Shown one piece after another: positions 42,072 through 43,403 of a stretch of DNA of 43,403 nt. How positions within the stretch are numbered: the stretch's first letter is position 1; each line of letters starts with the position of its first letter. The stretch covers positions 1 to 43,403 of the forward strand of contig NZ_JAKIKS010000040.1 of NCBI RefSeq assembly GCF_023284005.1, given 5' to 3'. Below the pieces are notes generated by a model, which searched no databases, was not told the origin of the DNA, and worked only from the letters and a program-made list of their open reading frames with translations. Both the position numbers and the translations under genes were made by a program. Source of the DNA: Shewanella surugensis (GTDB taxonomy: Bacteria; Pseudomonadota; Gammaproteobacteria; Enterobacterales; Shewanellaceae).

Positions 42072-42301
42072 TGTTGGTTAACCATAAAATATGTTCCACT
42101 TTGGATTTTAGTAAACGGTCTAGATCCAATGAATGGATTACAATGGTATAATGGGGACATTCCTGCATTGTGGCTTGCCGGAATTATTAATTGGTCTAAC
42201 TTGATATAATCATCAAAATTACTCATCAAGTTTGATATTCCTAATGAATATATGTCACGATTTTCATTAGAAATATATACTCCGTTATCGTGATGTTTCA
42301 T
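42068..42301 (-). CDS. 77-aa protein with a PI-PLC-like motif, coupled to the oxygenase
   Basis: A real start is likely: GAGG lies 6-7 nt before the ATG at 42301. The only recognisable part is L-D-Q-L-I-I-P-A-S-H-N-A-G-M (about residues 36-49), which resembles the first strand and catalytic His of phosphatidylinositol-specific phospholipase C-like domains (I-P-G-S-H-N-x-G). The rest of such a domain is absent. Either it is a truncated phospholipase whose stop happens to overlap the oxygenase start, or a small dedicated protein or peptide substrate of the cluster. The ATGA overlap favours a functional role in the operon. Confidence 0.6.
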   Translation of the reverse strand: MKHHDNGVYISNENRDIYSLGISNLMSNFDDYIKLDQLIIPASHNAGMSPLYHCNPFIGSRPFTKIQSGTYFMVNQQ

Positions 42302-43311
42302 TTTAAACCTCTATTGAACTTAAGTAACTGATCTATTGTATATTACCCTATCTATTTATTTTACAGTTTCATCTATTGTTGAATATAATGTACAGTAAAC
42401 TAAATAATAGCAAAACATCTGAATAAAAATATTACAGGTTATTACGTCGGCGTTTATTTGTAATGAAAAATGATTTATTCTCGTTGTCATAGATACCCAT
42501 AATAACAGTGCAGTTATTTAATTAACGTCCCCGCTGAAATGCAAGGATGTTTCGTACAGTAGCCATATCTTGAGAGTTTACTTAAATATAAAAATATAAA
42601 AATATAAAAATATAAAAATATAATAATACAAAAATGGTAAGATGGAATGATCTGCCAACGTAGGGTCACTTTTTATTGTCCTTATAGATGATAATTCAGA
42701 ATTAAATCGCCATTAATAAACAACTAACCAGTAAACCCATTTATTATTTAATATGGGTTGGTAATATTTGTTTTATTAATGTTGTACCATGTGCTGGTTG
42801 CACAATTTTAGTTTCTCGCAGTATGCATTATTATATGAAAAGAATAGAATTATCACTAATAATAAATAGAAATATATGCTATAGGGCAGTATTAAAATAA
42901 AACAACAGTTTTTAATTTCTTCATACTGTCATTAACAATCATTTACTCTATATTTTAAGTCGTTATCGTAATAGAAGATTAAGCCCCACAAATAGCACTT
43001 TTTATTATTACTATTCGCCATTGCCATCATGTTTTTTCGTCCAAGTATTGCATCTAACTCTCCGTTGATCGCTTTCCAGGTAATAATTGATAAAGTAGGC
43101 AGTCTAGGATCCACTTATTATCCGAGAGCAGTACTGATTTTGTGGAATTAACAAGCTTACTTGGGCCCCTAATACCTAATAATCTAATTAATTAGCGAAC
43201 CCACACACCCAATAAAAAGTGAATACCCAAGCGGATAACTCAATTGAAGTAGTATCCTTGTCCATATATGTCTTTGATTTTTTTGCTCTGCGAACTAGGG
43301 GGCGTTGACAA
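42302..43311. other. Very AT-rich gap upstream of the cluster
   Basis: About 1 kb without a supported gene. It must include the promoter of the minus-strand cluster. It contains the TATAAAAA microsatellite at 42587-42624. A 60-codon frame at 42932-43114 starts with GTG, has no ribosome binding site and resembles nothing I know. Confidence 0.5.
42587..42624. repeat. 8-bp microsatellite (TATAAAAA), about 4.6 copies
   Basis: Four perfect TATAAAAA units and a partial fifth in tandem, then it degrades to TAATAATAC. It lies about 290 bp upstream of the 77-aa gene start; a length change could alter spacing in a promoter region, but no promoter is identified there. Confidence 0.75.
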
Positions 43312-43403
43312 TTACGCTAACCAAATCATAGAAGCAGCTAATTGAAGCGTCCCTAAATAGTACTTAGCCTTTCTCTCATAGCGCGTAGCCACTCTACGGA
43401 ACT
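43312..43403 (-). CDS. IS5-family transposase, C-terminal end (cut by the window edge)
   Basis: The minus-strand frame from the edge reads F-R-R-V-A-T-R-Y-E-R-K-A-K-Y-Y-L-G, then L-Q-L-A-A-S-M-I-W-L-A and a TAA at 43312-43314. This is the familiar C-terminus of IS5-type transposases (R-x-A-T-R-Y-E-K). The element end is probably just left of the stop, near GGGGGCGTTGAC (about 43299-43310). The rest lies outside the window. Confidence 0.8.
   Translation of the reverse strand, partial: FRRVATRYERKAKYYLGTLQLAASMIWLA

Noticed and set aside
42587..42624. CRISPR-like array
   Set aside because: The unit is only 8 bp with no spacers; it is a simple tandem repeat.
42932..43114. 60-codon minus-strand frame
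   Set aside because: GTG start, no ribosome binding site, no recognised motif; very AT-rich surroundings make such frames by chance.

Overview
The window looks like chromosomal DNA of a marine, probably cold-adapted gammaproteobacterium of the Alteromonadales, most likely Shewanella or a close relative. I infer this from familiar gene pairs and not from a search: rnhA divergent from dnaQ, with a TIGR03503-type gene and Asp-tRNA genes following; msrPQ; mltD next to gloB; rraA; an AsmA-like gene; rmuC; slt. Base composition is moderate to AT-rich and becomes clearly more AT-rich after about 39 kb.

Layout. 1-1.1 kb: the first codons of a gene leaving the window, then a decayed gene for a small secreted protein. 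1.2-6.3 kb: two LysR regulators, each divergent from a redox or stress gene (pirin; a TIGR02817-type zinc-independent alcohol dehydrogenase), plus a DoxX-like membrane protein and the stump of a secreted protein. 6.3-8.0 kb: a betaine-binding-like protein without a signal peptide and a two-TM hypothetical. 8.0-8.95 kb: non-coding, repeat-rich. 8.95-13.4 kb: an apparent operon proX-proW-proV-porin for betaine or proline-type osmolyte uptake, with its own outer-membrane porin. 14.0-16.1 kb: a NemR/NemA-like electrophile response unit (TetR regulator plus Old Yellow Enzyme) with the same 18-bp operator-like site in front of each gene. 16.1-17.5 kb: three adjacent broken genes (HxlR, YciI, GNAT). 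17.6-34.2 kb: mostly intact housekeeping genes for peptidoglycan turnover (slt, mltD), DNA maintenance (rmuC, rnhA, dnaQ), methionine sulfoxide repair (msrPQ), RNase E control (rraA), glyoxalase II (gloB) and envelope proteins. 34.4-35.0 kb: a tRNA-Asp array with two intact and two decayed copies. 35.3-43.4 kb: an accessory region with an SRPBCC protein, an IS30 remnant fused to the remnant of an RND efflux gene, a secreted DUF4879-like protein, an intact ISAs1-family transposase, a four-gene AT-rich cluster of unknown purpose, and the 3' end of an IS5-family transposase at the window edge.

Two themes stand out. The first is active gene decay: at least seven genes carry nonsense mutations, frameshifts or internal deletions while the rest of the reading frame is still recognisable, several of them by a single TGA. 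Two gene 3' ends (LysR, YciI) also have a diverged partial duplicate just downstream. The second is the cluster at 39.1-42.3 kb: a 77-aa protein with a phospholipase-C-like motif, translationally coupled to an isopenicillin-N-synthase-type 2-oxoglutarate/Fe(II) oxygenase, followed by a 455-aa protein I cannot place and a frameshifted NTF2-fold protein. This is the best candidate here for an undescribed system, but its function cannot be read from the sequence.
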